Below are positions 43,936-56,600 of a stretch of 64,000 bases of DNA, piece by piece. Source of the stretch: Ophiosphaerella korrae (Eukaryota > Ascomycota > Dothideomycetes > Pleosporales > Phaeosphaeriaceae); the NCBI GenBank assembly GCA_028456385.1, contig JALNQF010000034.1, positions 124,001 through 188,000 on the forward strand, written 5' to 3'. Under the pieces are notes generated by a model. That model searched no databases. It was not told the origin of the DNA and worked only from the letters and a program-made list of their open reading frames with translations. The first letter of the stretch is position 1. The number at the start of each line of letters is the position of its first letter. The position numbers were made by a program, and so were the translations under genes.

Positions 43936-46630
43936 TCACATTTTAATCCTCAGCCCCATACTCCTCTCCGAGTTTGCCACCCCACCCATGCTCCCCGCAT
44001 TCGAGCCCTCATCACTCCCCCCAAACTCATCCTCGTCATGTTCAATGCCCAGCCCGACATTCCCAGCTTTAAAAACACCTGTGCACCACTCGCCAAACAC
44101 ATCTGGATCCCACACGCCATCCTCCCGCCCTTTACCCTTTGCGCTCCGACCCGCGCCATTCGTGCCAGATATAGATGGTGTGTAAGATGTATCGAACCAG
44201 TCTTCGTACGTCTGAGTGACAGATTCCATGACAGCCGCTACAAGCATTTCCCGTGTGCGATGGTCAGATATGTATTCCTGTAATTTAGTACGCAGAAACG
44301 GCGTTTCTTGCTCGATGTTTTGTCGAATCTTTGCTGTGCGAGCGGGAACTTCCTGGACTGGGACCTTCTTATTGTTCTTAGTGTCAATGGGTGCCGTCAT
44401 CCTGGCTACGAACTGTGCTGTGAAATCGTTAATGGCTTGACGAAGGCGAGCGTCCACTTCGGCTTTGGCGTCGAGCATATTTTCGACTACTTTCGGGATA
44501 AGTAGGCCAACGAGGTTGCGGGGATTGAAGAGACCTCCGCGCGATCGCAATTCCCAGAAAGTATTTGTGATGCTAGAGATGTCGTAGTGAACATCAGTTT
44601 CGGGAGTAACGAATTCAATGTCGAAGGCTACAATCTGCTGCTTGAGCAGCAGAAGATGCGATACCAGAAATAGGGTGGCGTCAGTTGGAGATGATGATTT
44701 TGATAGGAGAGTGCTGGCTTGGGTAAGGGAGAGTGTGGTACTATGGACGATGCGGTGTGCCAGGTCGTCGAATACAGAAGACTGCAAAGAAAAGTTAGCC
44801 TGTAATTCAACACGTCAACTCCATCTACTCACATGAACAAGCCGGTAAATTTTACTAAGCAGCCATATTGCTTTCCGGAGCGTAGGATACCAGTCTTTGA
44901 ATGCAGCCTCGGTGTTGAAATTCCAACGCGCACCTGGGTCATCTTCTTCGACTACTATAGGTGTTTTTGGTAATAATGGCGTTGGCGGTACTTCCGACTT
45001 TGGCTGCCGCTTGCCAGAAAGCGCTGGCTGATTTGACTTCCCTCCAGATGCTGCGAGTTTCTTATTTTTTGCAGGGTAATCAAGGTCTTCTGGCTTCGGT
45101 TTGTAACGTTCGATATCGTCGCGTAGGATAGCAAGTGAGAGAAAGACGAGACGGCTCTGTGCATCTTCGAGAGCTGGATGAACCATTATAGAGAAATCGA
45201 GTTTGTTTGCCTCGATAGGAGAATCCTCATCTTCATCATCTTCCATGTATCGTGTTTGTATTAGAGTACATAGCTCACATAGCTTGAGGATTTGCGTTTC
45301 GTGAATGGTCCGCGGGCGGAGGTAATCATAGAGCGGCTCACACATGGCCTCGAGGAAGTCATACAGCCCACCATCGCCCTCAAACCACTCACGCCAGAGA
45401 TGGTACTCGTCGAGGCATATGCCACGAACATAGCTGATGCTGCTGCGAGCAAAAGAGACCAGGTCTTTTGAAGTGCTCGGTGCTTGCGCGATCTCGGCGA
45501 TCTTCTTAGAAACGATGGGAAGAATGAGGCGTCCGCGCGTGGCTGAGTAGCTCTGGTAGAGCTCGTTCATCAGACTCTGGTACTCTGGCTCGGCGCCTGC
45601 CGCTGCTCCTTTTGGTAGCACAGCGCGCTTCTGGATCTCCAATCCAATGGCCTTCAGCTCCGGTGCACCAACGCGAAACTTGGCGTAGAGTAGTGCAGAC
45701 ATTGTAGTATCGTTCAACTGACGGTCGGCGATTCTTTTGGAGACATCTGCTGCGATCTCCCGCAGGGCTTCGGTGAAGTGGACGCGAATAAGAGTGAGGG
45801 CACGTGTGAGCAGCAAGCGATATCTCGACCGGTATGTCTCGGCCTCGGCGTGCTTGGAGTGCGCCTGCATGTACTCGAGACAGCTGTCCAGGTTGGCCAG
45901 CATCTCGGTGAACTCTTGACCACGCACAATCTTGCCAGCTCCGGGCGCATTGAGCCTTTTCATGGTGGGCTCAAGGTATATATAGTAGCGTAGGTTCTGC
46001 CCCATGTCGTCTGCCAGCTTGGTGATGCGCTTCTGGTCATCGATCAGGTCTTCGCACTGGGTGCGGAATGCGGTCGTCTGGGCCTCGACGGCTTTGAAGG
46101 ACGAGGAGAGGGACGAGAGGACATGAAGGGTGGTGGTGGTGTCGGCGATGATGTTGTCGAGGTGGTTGCGTGTCATGTGCAGCTGGTTCTGGTACAGCTT
46201 GTACTCGTCGTGGCTGGCTTCCAGCAACTCGTCATTGATGCTACCATACCAATTGGCGAGCTCGAGCTCGGTGGCGAGGTTCTGGTGCGACTTCTTCCTC
46301 TCTAGGCCCCTCTCCTTTTTCAGATGGGCGCGCACAACCGAATAAAAGTCGCTGTAGGATTTGGCGCGTCGGGCCACGGTGGCAGGTGGCGGACCATTGA
46401 GCTTCCCTGGCGTCTCTTCTGCGGTTTCTGCAATGGCTTCTGCACGCTCGACGTCAGCCTGGCTCTCCTGCAGCAACAAAAATCAATAAGGCTCCACATA
46501 CCCATGCAGCGGAGTTGAGGCTTACGTTGGGCTGTTTGAGCAGAGACTCGCGCCGCCGGTGCTTTGGCTTCTCAGCCGGCTTAGCGGTGCGTGGCACAAA
46601 GGCATTGTACCAGGAGTCGCCCTCGTACAT
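43936..46630 (-). CDS. COG3: conserved oligomeric Golgi complex subunit 3
   Basis: Model: complement(join(43936..44781, 44833..46467, 46526..46630)), 861 aa. COG3 (Sec34) is a core lobe-A subunit of the COG tethering complex, which captures retrograde vesicles at the Golgi. The short first exon (MYEGDSWYNAFVP, then HRRRESLLKQPN) is the usual N-terminus of fungal COG3. The second exon holds the helical Sec34-like region: LATELELANWYGSINDELLE, LHMTRNHLDNIIADTTTTLH, DDMGQNLRYYIYLEPTMKRL and LRPRTIHETQILKLCELCTL. The final exon (ITNTFWELRSRGGLFNPRNL and on) ends in a flexible Gly/Ser tail. The three exons join in phase 0 with introns of 51 and 58 nt. It diverges from the FMP25-like gene. Confidence 0.94.
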
Positions 46631-46998
46631 GATTTTACGGGCGTAGGGATATACAACTAATCGAAGCGCAATTGCCTGCGGAACACGGATCACGAAACTC
46701 AAGACTGGAAATTCGGAAACATCGCGGGCCATGTCATGTGGGGTGCATCTCCAAACATGTCGCGCTAGGCCCGATTGTGCAATAGTTGGCAGATGGCTCA
46801 CCACTATCATGACGTTCTAGATCTGGATGCGACAACCGCGAAGCTCTCCAGAGCCTCTAGCCATTAACCACAGTCAATCGCCGCGCTGCTGTCAGGTGAA
46901 TGGGCATGCTACCAATCCCCATATCCTGATTCCCCGCCTTATACGTCCTCGACTCTTTCTACCTGCTCTGCCCTTGGGCTCGCTCACACCACTGCACT
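46631..46998. promoter_or_regulatory. divergent promoter region of COG3 and the FMP25-like gene
   Basis: A 368-bp spacer between the two start codons. The part near 46900-46998 is pyrimidine-rich (CTCGACTCTTTCTACC), which is typical just before fungal start codons. A frame on the minus strand opens into it but lacks conservation with COG3 proteins. Confidence 0.5.
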
Positions 46999-48759
46999 AT
47001 GCTCGCCACCAGATGTCTTCCACACACAGCACCACGGCTTCTGCCCACGCAGCCGTCATGGCGGAACATCTCAAGTAGAACACGGCGGCCCCAGGTACGG
47101 GCAGCGACACATCCCTATGCCCAGCGACGGCAGCAGCATTTCGTCCGATCAGTCGCCACAGTCACGGCGCTTTGGGCCACTGCCACTGCCCTTCAGTGGG
47201 CCAGTGGAGAGCCTATCATTCGCGAAGCGCATGCCGAAGAGCCAGTAAAGGAGGAGGTGGAGTTGAAGTTCGAGGCAGCGCGCCGGCTAGCCAAGTCGGC
47301 TGACGATAATCGAAATATCATCAGTTCGCAACACCTCCAGGTGCAGAAGAGCTGGGAAAATCCAGGCGTATATGCATGGGGCTCGAATGTCGGCAAGGCA
47401 GTGGCACCAGACTCGGACGAGAAGTACATCAAGACACCACGGCGGATACGGTACTTCGATGGAAAGCTGCTACGGGATATCAAGCTAGATCGAGACTTCG
47501 GCGCCGCAATCGATGAGAGGGGGGATCTACTGCAATGGGGGACCGCCTTCTCAGCTCACGCCACAGAACCCACCAAGACACTTGCAGGCCTCGATCTGAA
47601 ATCACTGGCAGTCTCGCGCGATCGCATCATTGCCTTATCCTCGAGCGGCGCTGTATACTCGATACCCGTGTCGCAAACCGACCAGATAGATGGCCCGAAG
47701 CCAAAATCGACATCATGGATACCTTTCTGGGGCAGCTCTTCAAATAACATCTCCTATCGCATACGTACCCCAGAAAACTTGGGCTGGTTCGAGCGGGTTA
47801 CAGCTGTTTCCTCAGGCCTCGAGCATGCCCTTCTGCTTACATCTAGTGGCCGTGTCTTTTCTCTTGCATCAGGCACCCAAGACTTCCCAAGGAGTGGTCA
47901 AATGGGCATCCCTGGTCTTTCATGGGAGACTCGGCCACCTGGCGCGTATGATCTTCCTCATGAGATCACCACCTTGAAGGGCTTTGACATCAAGAAAATT
48001 GCCACAGGCGATTACCACAGCCTACTCTCCGACTCCGACGGCCGCGCCTATTCATTTGGCGATAACACATGCGGTCAGCTCGGATTCCCCTTCAGCAGCG
48101 AAGCCACCAGCATCGATGCACCTTACCTCCTACCTACCCAACGCCTCTACCCCACCGGCACCAGCCAAGCCAAAGTTACCAACGTCTTCGCTGGTGGCAA
48201 CACCTCCTTCGTCACCATCGAATCCGCCACACCCGGCAGCCCCCGCACCACCGCTGACACCTGGTCCTTTGGCTTTGGCTTAACCGGCCAACTTGGCACT
48301 GGCCGCTGGGTTCATACCACATCCTCTCCTCTCAAGCTCCCCACTCTTTCGTCCCTTTTTGAATACGACGAAACAAACCATAAAACCATCCCTATCCGCC
48401 TCTTCTCTATCTCCGTTGGCGCCTCCCACGCCGCCGCCATAATGGACAACGTCGCCCGTGTCTCTGTATCTCCGCGCTCCCTCAACGACACGAACTGGGG
48501 CCGCGACATCTTGTTCTGGGGAAACAACGAGTTCTACCAGATTGGGTCAGGGAAGCGAGTGAATGTTGCGACGCCCGTGTATATTCAGCCATTGGATGCT
48601 GAGGCGGAGGACGAGCGCACGGAGAAGGGCAGCGAGGCGGAGGTGCATCGGTTTCAGATTACGCCAAGGCAGAAGATTAAGATTGGAGGGAGAAGGGTAG
48701 AGGTTGAGCAGAAGGTTGAGTGTGGGAGGGGGTGTACGGCTGTTTATTCGGCGGTGTAG
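46999..48759 (+). CDS. FMP25: mitochondrial RCC1-repeat protein, FMP25-like
   Basis: A single-exon 586-aa protein. Yeast Fmp25 is an inner-membrane RCC1-type protein needed for assembly of respiratory complex III. Here the N-terminus is Arg-rich and acid-free over about 50 residues. A hydrophobic stretch (VRSVATVTALWATATALQWA) follows as a likely inner-membrane anchor. A seven-bladed RCC1-type propeller comes next, with blade signatures GVYAWGSNVGKAV, GDLLQWGTAF, DGRAYSFGDNTCGQLGFP, WSFGFGLTGQLGTGRW and ILFWGNNEFYQIGSGKR. The architecture of targeting peptide, membrane segment and RCC1 repeats matches FMP25 rather than nuclear RCC1. No intron is needed. Confidence 0.87.
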   Translation: MLATRCLPHTAPRLLPTQPSWRNISSRTRRPQVRAATHPYAQRRQQHFVRSVATVTALWATATALQWASGEPIIREAHAEEPVKEEVELKFEAARRLAKSADDNRNIISSQHLQVQKSWENPGVYAWGSNVGKAVAPDSDEKYIKTPRRIRYFDGKLLRDIKLDRDFGAAIDERGDLLQWGTAFSAHATEPTKTLAGLDLKSLAVSRDRIIALSSSGAVYSIPVSQTDQIDGPKPKSTSWIPFWGSSSNNISYRIRTPENLGWFERVTAVSSGLEHALLLTSSGRVFSLASGTQDFPRSGQMGIPGLSWETRPPGAYDLPHEITTLKGFDIKKIATGDYHSLLSDSDGRAYSFGDNTCGQLGFPFSSEATSIDAPYLLPTQRLYPTGTSQAKVTNVFAGGNTSFVTIESATPGSPRTTADTWSFGFGLTGQLGTGRWVHTTSSPLKLPTLSSLFEYDETNHKTIPIRLFSISVGASHAAAIMDNVARVSVSPRSLNDTNWGRDILFWGNNEFYQIGSGKRVNVATPVYIQPLDAEAEDERTEKGSEAEVHRFQITPRQKIKIGGRRVEVEQKVECGRGCTAVYSAV

Positions 48760-49152
48760 AAATAAGGGCATGGTTTGAGGACTAGGGTAGAGGATGATTG
48801 TAGCTTCATTGTGTATATTTTTGGCAAGGGAAGGAAAATTAGGGGGTTTGGCGAGTATGTATCTACATCTAGGAGTTTTTGGGCATCTCCCCAATATGTC
48901 GGAATGAAGAGACGTTTTATGAGCCATGAATGCATGTTTATTATTTTAGTGGCGGCTACAGAGCATGCTTGAATCTCTGATTGTTTCGAGTGTTACTGTT
49001 TCGTGATCATCCGCCGTCGATATCACGATACCTCAATGCAGAGTTCGACTTGTTCAAACTACTACCCGGCCCGAAAGCTACGAGAATGTCAACAGTCGCC
49101 TCCGTTTATCCACAAAGCATTCCGACCTTCCGCACCACTTCTTCCATGCCCA
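48760..49152. other. spacer between convergent genes
   Basis: About 0.4 kb shared by the 3' ends of the FMP25-like gene and prefoldin subunit 3. Only shadow frames are present. Confidence 0.5.
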
Positions 49153-49903
49153 TCACCCATTCTGTGCTCCACCTTTTGTCCCCTCTATCGACTCGGCCCC
49201 CTCCCTCTCCTTCCTCCTTTGCGCAACATCCCAATTATACACTCGCGCAAACGCAACCTCAAGCGTCTGCACCATATTAGCAAAGCCCCTCGACACAAAA
49301 ATAGAACTCGCCTTACCGTAATCTGCTCTCTCAAAAAGTCCAAGTCCTCCTCACACGTTGACAGACTCTGTCGTGCTGTCGATAACTTCCCAGATAAAAG
49401 CTCTTCGGCTTCAGGAATCGGGTACGCGAGCATGACGTTTGCGCCGAGCCAGAGGTAGACTTCGGTTGTAGGGGGTACTTCTGCCTTTGCGAAGAGCGTG
49501 TCGTTGAGTTCGAATGTTGTTTCCAACGGGTCTGCGTCATCTTTTCGGGACTTGAGAAAACGGACTGTCTCGAGTGTTTTTTGGATGTCGGGGATTTTGT
49601 CGCGCAGGCCGGCGGCGCGCCGTTGAGTGTTTTGTTGCATGAATTGGTATTTTCTGGAACGGGGTGAGTGACTTGTTTGGATAGGGGAGTGGATTGTATG
49701 GCGGCGTACGATATCATCTCTTTGAAGCTGTTGATTGTACTTTCTACTTGGGAGCGGTCGGTGACATAGTCCTCGACGCGGTCGACGAAGGGCGCGACGG
49801 GTATGCCGCGGGGGTTGGTGGGCGCATCTTTGCTGTCATGGGTTAGTTGTAGTAGGACAAGGTAGAAGAATACTGACCTCACGGCCTTTGCTTGGCTCGC
49901 CAT
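49153..49903 (-). CDS. PAC10: prefoldin subunit 3
   Basis: Model: complement(join(49153..49266, 49317..49653, 49710..49832, 49878..49903)), 199 aa. Prefoldin is a hexameric chaperone that hands nascent actin and tubulin to the CCT chaperonin; subunit 3 (Pac10/VBP1) is one of its alpha-type subunits. The exons give MASQAKAV|SKDAPTNPRGIP and FVDRVEDYV, then KEMIS|KYQFMQQNTQRR, then TTEVYLWLGANVMLAYP, and finally REQIT|TLEVAFARVYNWDV. The last two blocks are hallmarks of the subunit, and coiled-coil heptads flank the central hairpin. The four exons have introns of 45, 56 and 50 nt, all phase-consistent. The last exon (38 codons with the stop) is missed if one reads straight through the GTAAGG donor at 49316. 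Confidence 0.93.
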
Positions 49904-52900
49904 CGCAATATGGCTTGCTGCGTATCACCAAACAAATTCGTAAGTTTGACGCGTTTGTTCGAGCTTCGGGGTCAACTGCCCCGCATCCCGCTGTCTTGGC
50001 ATGCTGACTCAGAAGTTCCGCCCCGCTCTCGCTCTTAGCACATTACATGCTTACTTCTTTTTTAGGGTCTTGGTGGGCAGACCTACTTCGGGCAGACCTG
50101 CTTTGGGCGGACCTACTTTGGGCAGACCTACTTTGGGCAAACCTTCTTTGGGCAAACCTTTTTTGAGCAAAACTTGAATCATGACTTCATGACAGGCATT
50201 GACAGGCTTGACAGCTTACCACACTTTCGGCCCATTTCACGATACGATTACAATTACCTCAATCAAGGTTCCTTGGATGACGACACCCGACAGCATACAT
50301 CTCAACACTTCAGCAGCCTGGTGACAACGGAAGAGTTGCAAAATCATGGCGCATTTGCTGCATTGTGGCTGCCAACTCAGTGGCCGATCTTGTGCTGCAG
50401 CTTTGCTTCAACATAAAAAAAGGCGTCAGCCATCTCCGCATGTGCCATTACAATTAGCGAGCGATAACCCATCTGGACCCTCCATGCTTCTGGCCTTATT
50501 ATCTGCCTGCAGATACGGAGCCTTGACTCAACACTATTGAAGATCGACATCCATACATACTTCAACGGGAGCGGAGTCGGTAGCATTTGTTAAGATCGTG
50601 CCATTTATGCTGATCTTCTTCTAGCCGAGCCAATTGACCTTAGTTGGGTGAGTTTGAGTTGCTGCAACAGCAGGCTGTATTGATACCATGGACGCTTTCT
50701 TAATCATCCGAAATGTAAATGCAAAGTAAGTAGTCTTAAATAGCCCTGGGTGCATTACGCTCCCGCCTCATGGTGGTCGTTCGAGATGCTAAGAAGCACC
50801 TATGAACCTTGCATGTGCATGCCCGGATCCCCCGCAGTATTCTCCGAGCGTATCATTGTCGCTAGCTTGCTCGCTGACCAAGACAGTCTGCCAACGCATG
50901 CCAGGTATCTACGTACCGTCCACAGCCTACCTTTCTCGGATGATCTCAGCCTACTCCATTCTTATTCGACGAACAAGTAATGACAGGGTACACAAGTGAA
51001 GCGACTTGAATGTTGTGGTGTCAGACGAGTCTGACTGAGACCTAAAAGCCGCCGCGGATGTTGACAGCAGGGTACGCATGTACACCGATCTCAAGCATGT
51101 CAAGGCTTGTATCTCGCACGATACATGCAGGCACACCCCAACACCTTCACCCCGGCTTCATGCAGGTCAGCTTCTGCATGTCAAACTAGGTACTGTAGAT
51201 GTCTTTCCCAGAACGGTTGCTTGAAAACATTCCAGGCAGCCACTTGGTGCTAGATAACAACCGGTCTTTATGACCTAGATTTCAGGAGCTGGGGCATGAA
51301 GTGTCCAAAGGATGTGCACTGTGAATTAAGGTGCTCAGACTCGCAAGCCCCCATCCCCACATTATGCGACAGGCAAGCTCCTCGTAAAAGTTAAATCTCG
51401 CCAGTAGTATCGACAATCGGGCCATCTTAAGCTCGGGCTGTACCGGTGGAGATATGGACTACGTCAGCCAAGTCGCGTCTTCGTATCCACCACATGGGAT
51501 ATGGCCTCCGATATTGTGGCTGACGCAAGGAGTACCTCCCAAAGGGCAGCCTCAGTTTGAGAATTGCAGCTGACTGCTGTTCCCAGGCATGACCCTTTGT
51601 CCAAGAACATGGCTTTCTGTATGATCTGTAAGGGTGCAGGCCTTCGCTCCAGAGACCATGGCTCTGGAACAGATAAACGACCGTTGTGCACCCATGAATA
51701 ACAGGGCTGGCTAGGACCCTTGAGGTCGGTGCCATTCGATTCAGTCCATGCAGCTCGAGGTGACAATCCTATCACACGAGCTATTTAATACATATTTATC
51801 ACCCAAGGCTACTACAATCGATATTTTGCTATATAGGACCTGGTACTGGGAAAAGGTGATAGCTTTTAGTTCTGGAAAATTGTCGACCACGCGGCAAGCA
51901 CTCGAGGCGGTTGGATGCATTTTTAGAACCCTTGCCCCTACATATCTCGTATTCAAGGGCGCCCGCAGGGATGATAAGGACAATGCTTCTGATCCAATCA
52001 GTCGAGACTTGCTCAATTGTTCCAAGCACGATTTGAAGCGAATGCACTATACACACACCACGCAACCCTTGCCACAACTATGGCCGGCTTGGTTGTTTCA
52101 GTTTGCTTCAATATCATCTCTAACACATACGTTGATAAACTTTTATCCAAATGCTGGTATTCGTTGGCTAATCTCGCATATAGGATTGTTCCAGCACCCA
52201 AGGTGTTTCCAATCGGAATCTGAGACCATCCGTGAGCGATATTGATTAAAGCTTCCGTACTCGCATAGCGGAAGCAAGAAACAGTTGCGTAACTTCATTG
52301 CGCATGCATTTACCACGAGCGACATTACGAAATGTCTCAGAGGTGAACCGAAGGAGGGTGAACGAAACCATCTGACACCATGCGGATACCACCCTGGCCA
52401 CCGAACCCATACCGAACATTCCGCTCGCGGCCCGCCTGCACAAGGGGGGTTGCCAGAACAGATGAGTTTGGCTCGTGCGCGCTCAGATAAAATTTGTATG
52501 GAAGATTGTAATCTTGTGTGAGTTTGGGCACGGTCCGACTCATTCGTTCTGGCATCCCCCTTGTACCCATCTTGTACCACCATCGCTCGTGTCCAGGGGG
52601 CATTCATCCATCTTGCACGCGAGAGGCCAACAAACGGGTCAGCAGCCATCGCGCTGTGTTGGAAACGACCCAGCAAATGCACGCTGTTTAGCCGCTCAGC
52701 GGATCTGCATGTAACGGCAGCGGGCCTGGGTACCCGACGCGTGGAACACGGGATTGTGGGCGGATAAATGTAGCACATGGAGAAGCCCATATCTAGGTAC
52801 GATGATGCAGCAGGGTAGTATCCGTGAAGGAAGGAAGGCTCTGAGTGTGCGGCACGGGAGATGTGCGCAGGAGTATATTAAGAGACGGCATATAGACGTG

Positions 52901-53653
52901 TAACTTGAGCCTGCTGCATACTGTACGGTCTCCATATGCATGCGGGCATGGGTATATAATGGATCGCGCAGATTTCTTTGTTACAGTGTGGATGCCTGCG
53001 GCCTTGTACGAACAGGCCCGAACTTTGAAGTTCGTGTGGGATTCTGTACAACCTCAACATATGTACTCCGGAGGTCCCGGATACCACTTGGTTATCAGAA
53101 GAGTTGAGTGGCATGACTTTACCTATCCAAATTTGGAAACGACTATCTTGGCGATACAATGTTGCTTAGAACAGGCAAAGTGGTTTGGGAACAGCTTGAG
53201 ATATGTGAGGAGTTCGACAGTGAAGGTGAGGTCTAAAATAAAATATAAATGTTTTGTCGTTGTCAAAATGTTGCAACGCTGTATATGTATAACATAGGAG
53301 ATCAGAGTTGTTACGCAACGCAACAAAACATAGTTAGCAAATGTCAGAAACGCCGAGAGACATGCCAACACAACATGCTCTGAACGCTTCTGCAGATGTC
53401 TAACAGGAGGAGTGAGACTCAATCGCCACAAAACACGCCAACACAACATGTTTTGTCGTGACAGAGGTCAAGCTAGAAGCTGAACTGGGATATAAAACAG
53501 AGGAACGCCAATACCCATATACCAGTGAACTCCAAAACAACCTGTATATTACCCATGCCACGCCAGACCAACGCCAACATCCCTGTGTCAACACTTGAAC
53601 AAAAGAGATGTATGCAATTTTGCTAAATGTACAATTTGTACAGGCGGTCGAAC
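49904..53653. other. gene-poor region downstream of the PKS gene
   Basis: About 3.7 kb with no supported gene apart from the minisatellite at 50075-50179 (listed separately). Open frames at 51748-52245, 52143-52790 and 52905-53297 have no family signature, and frames of similar length occur on both strands. It could be old, diverged insertion sequence, but no transposase or reverse-transcriptase motif could be read. Confidence 0.45.
50075..50179 (+). repeat. 15-bp minisatellite, six good copies plus one degraded
   Basis: The unit is GGGCAGACCTACTTT with a few substitutions, repeated head to tail six times from 50075 to 50164; a seventh copy (GAGCAAAACTTGAAT) is degenerate. It lies 170 bases upstream of the prefoldin start codon. 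Because 15 is a multiple of three, all frames stay open through the array. One frame, from ATG 50047 to TGA 50166, reads as six A(D/N)LLW-like pentapeptides. Confidence 0.85.
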
Positions 53654-56600
53654 TTATAGCTTCAGACCTTTCTTGATAATCTTGCCCAATGTGGCACCCT
53701 TTGAATTGCATTAGCACAACCCTTCAAATTTACACATTAGAAATTAGGACTTACATGGTCACCTTTCATCATCGTAAAGTGGTTTCCTCCCATGACAGCA
53801 TAGTCAAAGTTCTCTTTCGGTAGTAGCTGTGCCCAGCCGTTGTCATCGAAGACTGTGCGGTTGTTCAGCAGCCACTTCATCGGCGCTGGGTCTTCTCCCT
53901 CGCCAGGTGGTGGACGTGGATCATCTGGGTTCGGGCACACACCATCTGTGCACCAAATCGCCAAGACTGGCGGCGCATTTCGTGGATCCATGGGAATTGG
54001 ATCATAATCTTTAAGGTTCTGAATCGCGGACGCGAAGTGAGGTAGTAGCCAAGATGGGGTACCGCCAGGCTTGCCAGTACCAAGAAGGCCGATCTGATCA
54101 AAGAAGATATGCAGACGTGCTGGAAGAGGATCCAGTGCTACGGGGCAGGGTGCATCGATGAGCACGAGTGATTCAACCTTTTCGCCAGCATTGACGAGTT
54201 GCATGGCAACTTCATAAGCCATGACACCACCTGCAGACCAACCACCGATGAGGTAAGGGCCTTCGGGTTGGCGACGCTTGATCTCATTGAGGTATATGGC
54301 GGCGACTCCTTCTACACCACATGTCCATTTTTCTGGACATTTCATGAATGGGCAGTTCAGACCGTAAACGGCCATGTCAGGTGAAATGTTTGGGATGGAA
54401 ATGTACGAGGTCGCACTGCCAGAGCCATCAGGTACAAGGAAGAAATTCTTAGTGGCACTCTTCATGTTACCCTGTAGCAGGACGGATTTAGAAGGAGGGA
54501 AGGTGGAAACATCGATGACTTTCGCAAGTTTCTTGTTCACCTCAGAGAGCTGAGGGGTTTTTGTAGAAACCGTAGAAGTTCTCTTGGTGACTTTCACCTG
54601 CTCCTTAGGTTTTGGGCGCATGCCAAGAGCAGTTTCAATGGCCTTGATCGTGACATTATCTGTAAGAAAGTCAGGGGGAAGATCACGACCGGTTTGTTCG
54701 CGCATAGTCCCCAGAATAGTAAGACTCATCAACGAGTCCATACCAATGTCGGTGAGGTCGAGGTCATCAGTGATCTCTGAAACATCAACGCCCATCTCCT
54801 CGGCAACAAGCCTGCGTGCGAGGCTAGCTTCACCATCAATAACCTCGCCAGTGGCTTTGATATCAACATCATTACCAGACACACTGGGAGCTGAGCTGGC
54901 GGGAGTGCTGGCAGCCGCATGCTCGGACGGGGTTGAAGGGTCATCAAATGGCTCCTCGGTCGTTTCTGATGAAGTATCATCATCTACAACGACTGAACCA
55001 GCACCATACTGTGCGAAGTGCTTCTTCAATTCACCGACAGTAGGACAGTCAGTGAAGAGAGAAGATGGGATGTCCATGTCAAGGTCCTCGCGGAATCTAG
55101 CAGAGATGGTCAATGAGAGAAGCGAGTCGACACCAAGATTCTCAAATGCAGCGTCATCGACGAGCTCTGACATGTCAACATCGATCTCCTCAGCAACGAT
55201 CTTCATGACTTTTGCTGTGACACCAACATTGGTAGGTTTAACTACCTTGACTTGTTTGGCGACCTTGTTTCCCGACTTTGCAACCTTGGCCGAAACTGGG
55301 GCAGTCTGGACTTTAGCAGGTGCAACCGAAACAACCTTGGTAGCATTCTTCGCGAGTGGCTTAGCGACAGGTTTAGCGGTGACACTAATGCCAGCTTTAG
55401 AACCAGCGGGTGGCATCATAATGTTGAGCGCGCGACGAGGAATGTTTTGGAACTTCAGTCCCATGACTGTGCCGATGATCTCTTCTCCTTCGAGAATGTA
55501 TACGTCGCCAACGGATATGTTTCCTGGAGCGGGCTGCATGCGCACATAAGAGCGGTACTTCTGGTCAGGTGAGAGCTGCTTAGAAATCTTAATGGCTCCC
55601 CAACCATGGGAGATGTAGACCGAATTTTCAGAGTCCAGATGATCAGATGCGTTGACAATGAAGCCTGACAGATGGGCTAAACTATCAATCCAGTATGGAG
55701 AGCAAATGAAATTTCCATCAGCTGGAGTAGTCTGAAATCGGACCGAAGCAGTGGCCTCGGTCTGCTTGCCGTCAAGAATGACCTCTTCCATACCACGGTA
55801 GTTGTCGGCATAAGTGACGAGGGCCTTGAATAATTTGTAGGCCATGCCACGTAAAACCTTATGGGCAGCACCAACCTCAAGCTTCTGCTTAAGAATATCA
55901 ATCTGGCTCTGTACCATGTATTGGATGCGACCCCACTCCTCTTTCCATGCATTAACATCCTCATACTTGACGACGGTGGCTGCATGTTCAGCATAGACCT
56001 TGGCGCCATCAGCAGTCACAGTACGGAACTTAATCGCGACCTGATTTAGATCGAGATCTGCAGTAGCCGAGATCTGCAAGTGCTGGCCACCCGCAGGAGG
56101 GGGGTACTGTGGAATTAATGGCTTAGTGACCTCCATAGCATGCACGTTGAGGCCTGGGGTAGTCATTCCAGGGCGCAGCTGTTGGTAGAGGTAGTCGGCC
56201 ACAGTCATGCACTGGTCCGCATAAAGTGAGGAGGGAGTTAGCGGTGTGCCGTTGACTTGATGTCCAGTGATGGTTGCCTTCAATTGGGGATCAGAGAGGT
56301 CTGATTGCACGATGATTGTACCAGAGTTTGCATGCAACTCCTCATGGATAATCCTATGGCATGAAGTTGTCTTGAGTTTGGACTCAATTTCAACGGCGGC
56401 TTGCTCGATGGCTTTGATAGGCGCAACTTGTGGAGCTTCACCCTTGGTGAGAGTCCAGTTGTGGTGATAGTCTAGCCAGTACCTCTTGTTATCGAATGCA
56501 TACGTCGGCAACGTATACATCTCGTGGGCGTTGTTGAAGGTTCGGTGGTATTCATTGAAGTCAACATAAACACCAGCTAAGAATAGAGTTGCAATGGCAT

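Noticed and set aside
49003..49458. 151-aa plus-strand frame opposite prefoldin
   Set aside because: It overlaps well-supported prefoldin exons on the other strand and is low-complexity Pro/Ser.
54584..55549. 321-aa plus-strand open frame inside the PKS gene
   Set aside because: It is antisense to the two carrier domains and their Ser/Thr/Ala/Lys linkers. Its composition (Ser/Thr/Ala/Val-rich) is the complement of the coding strand.
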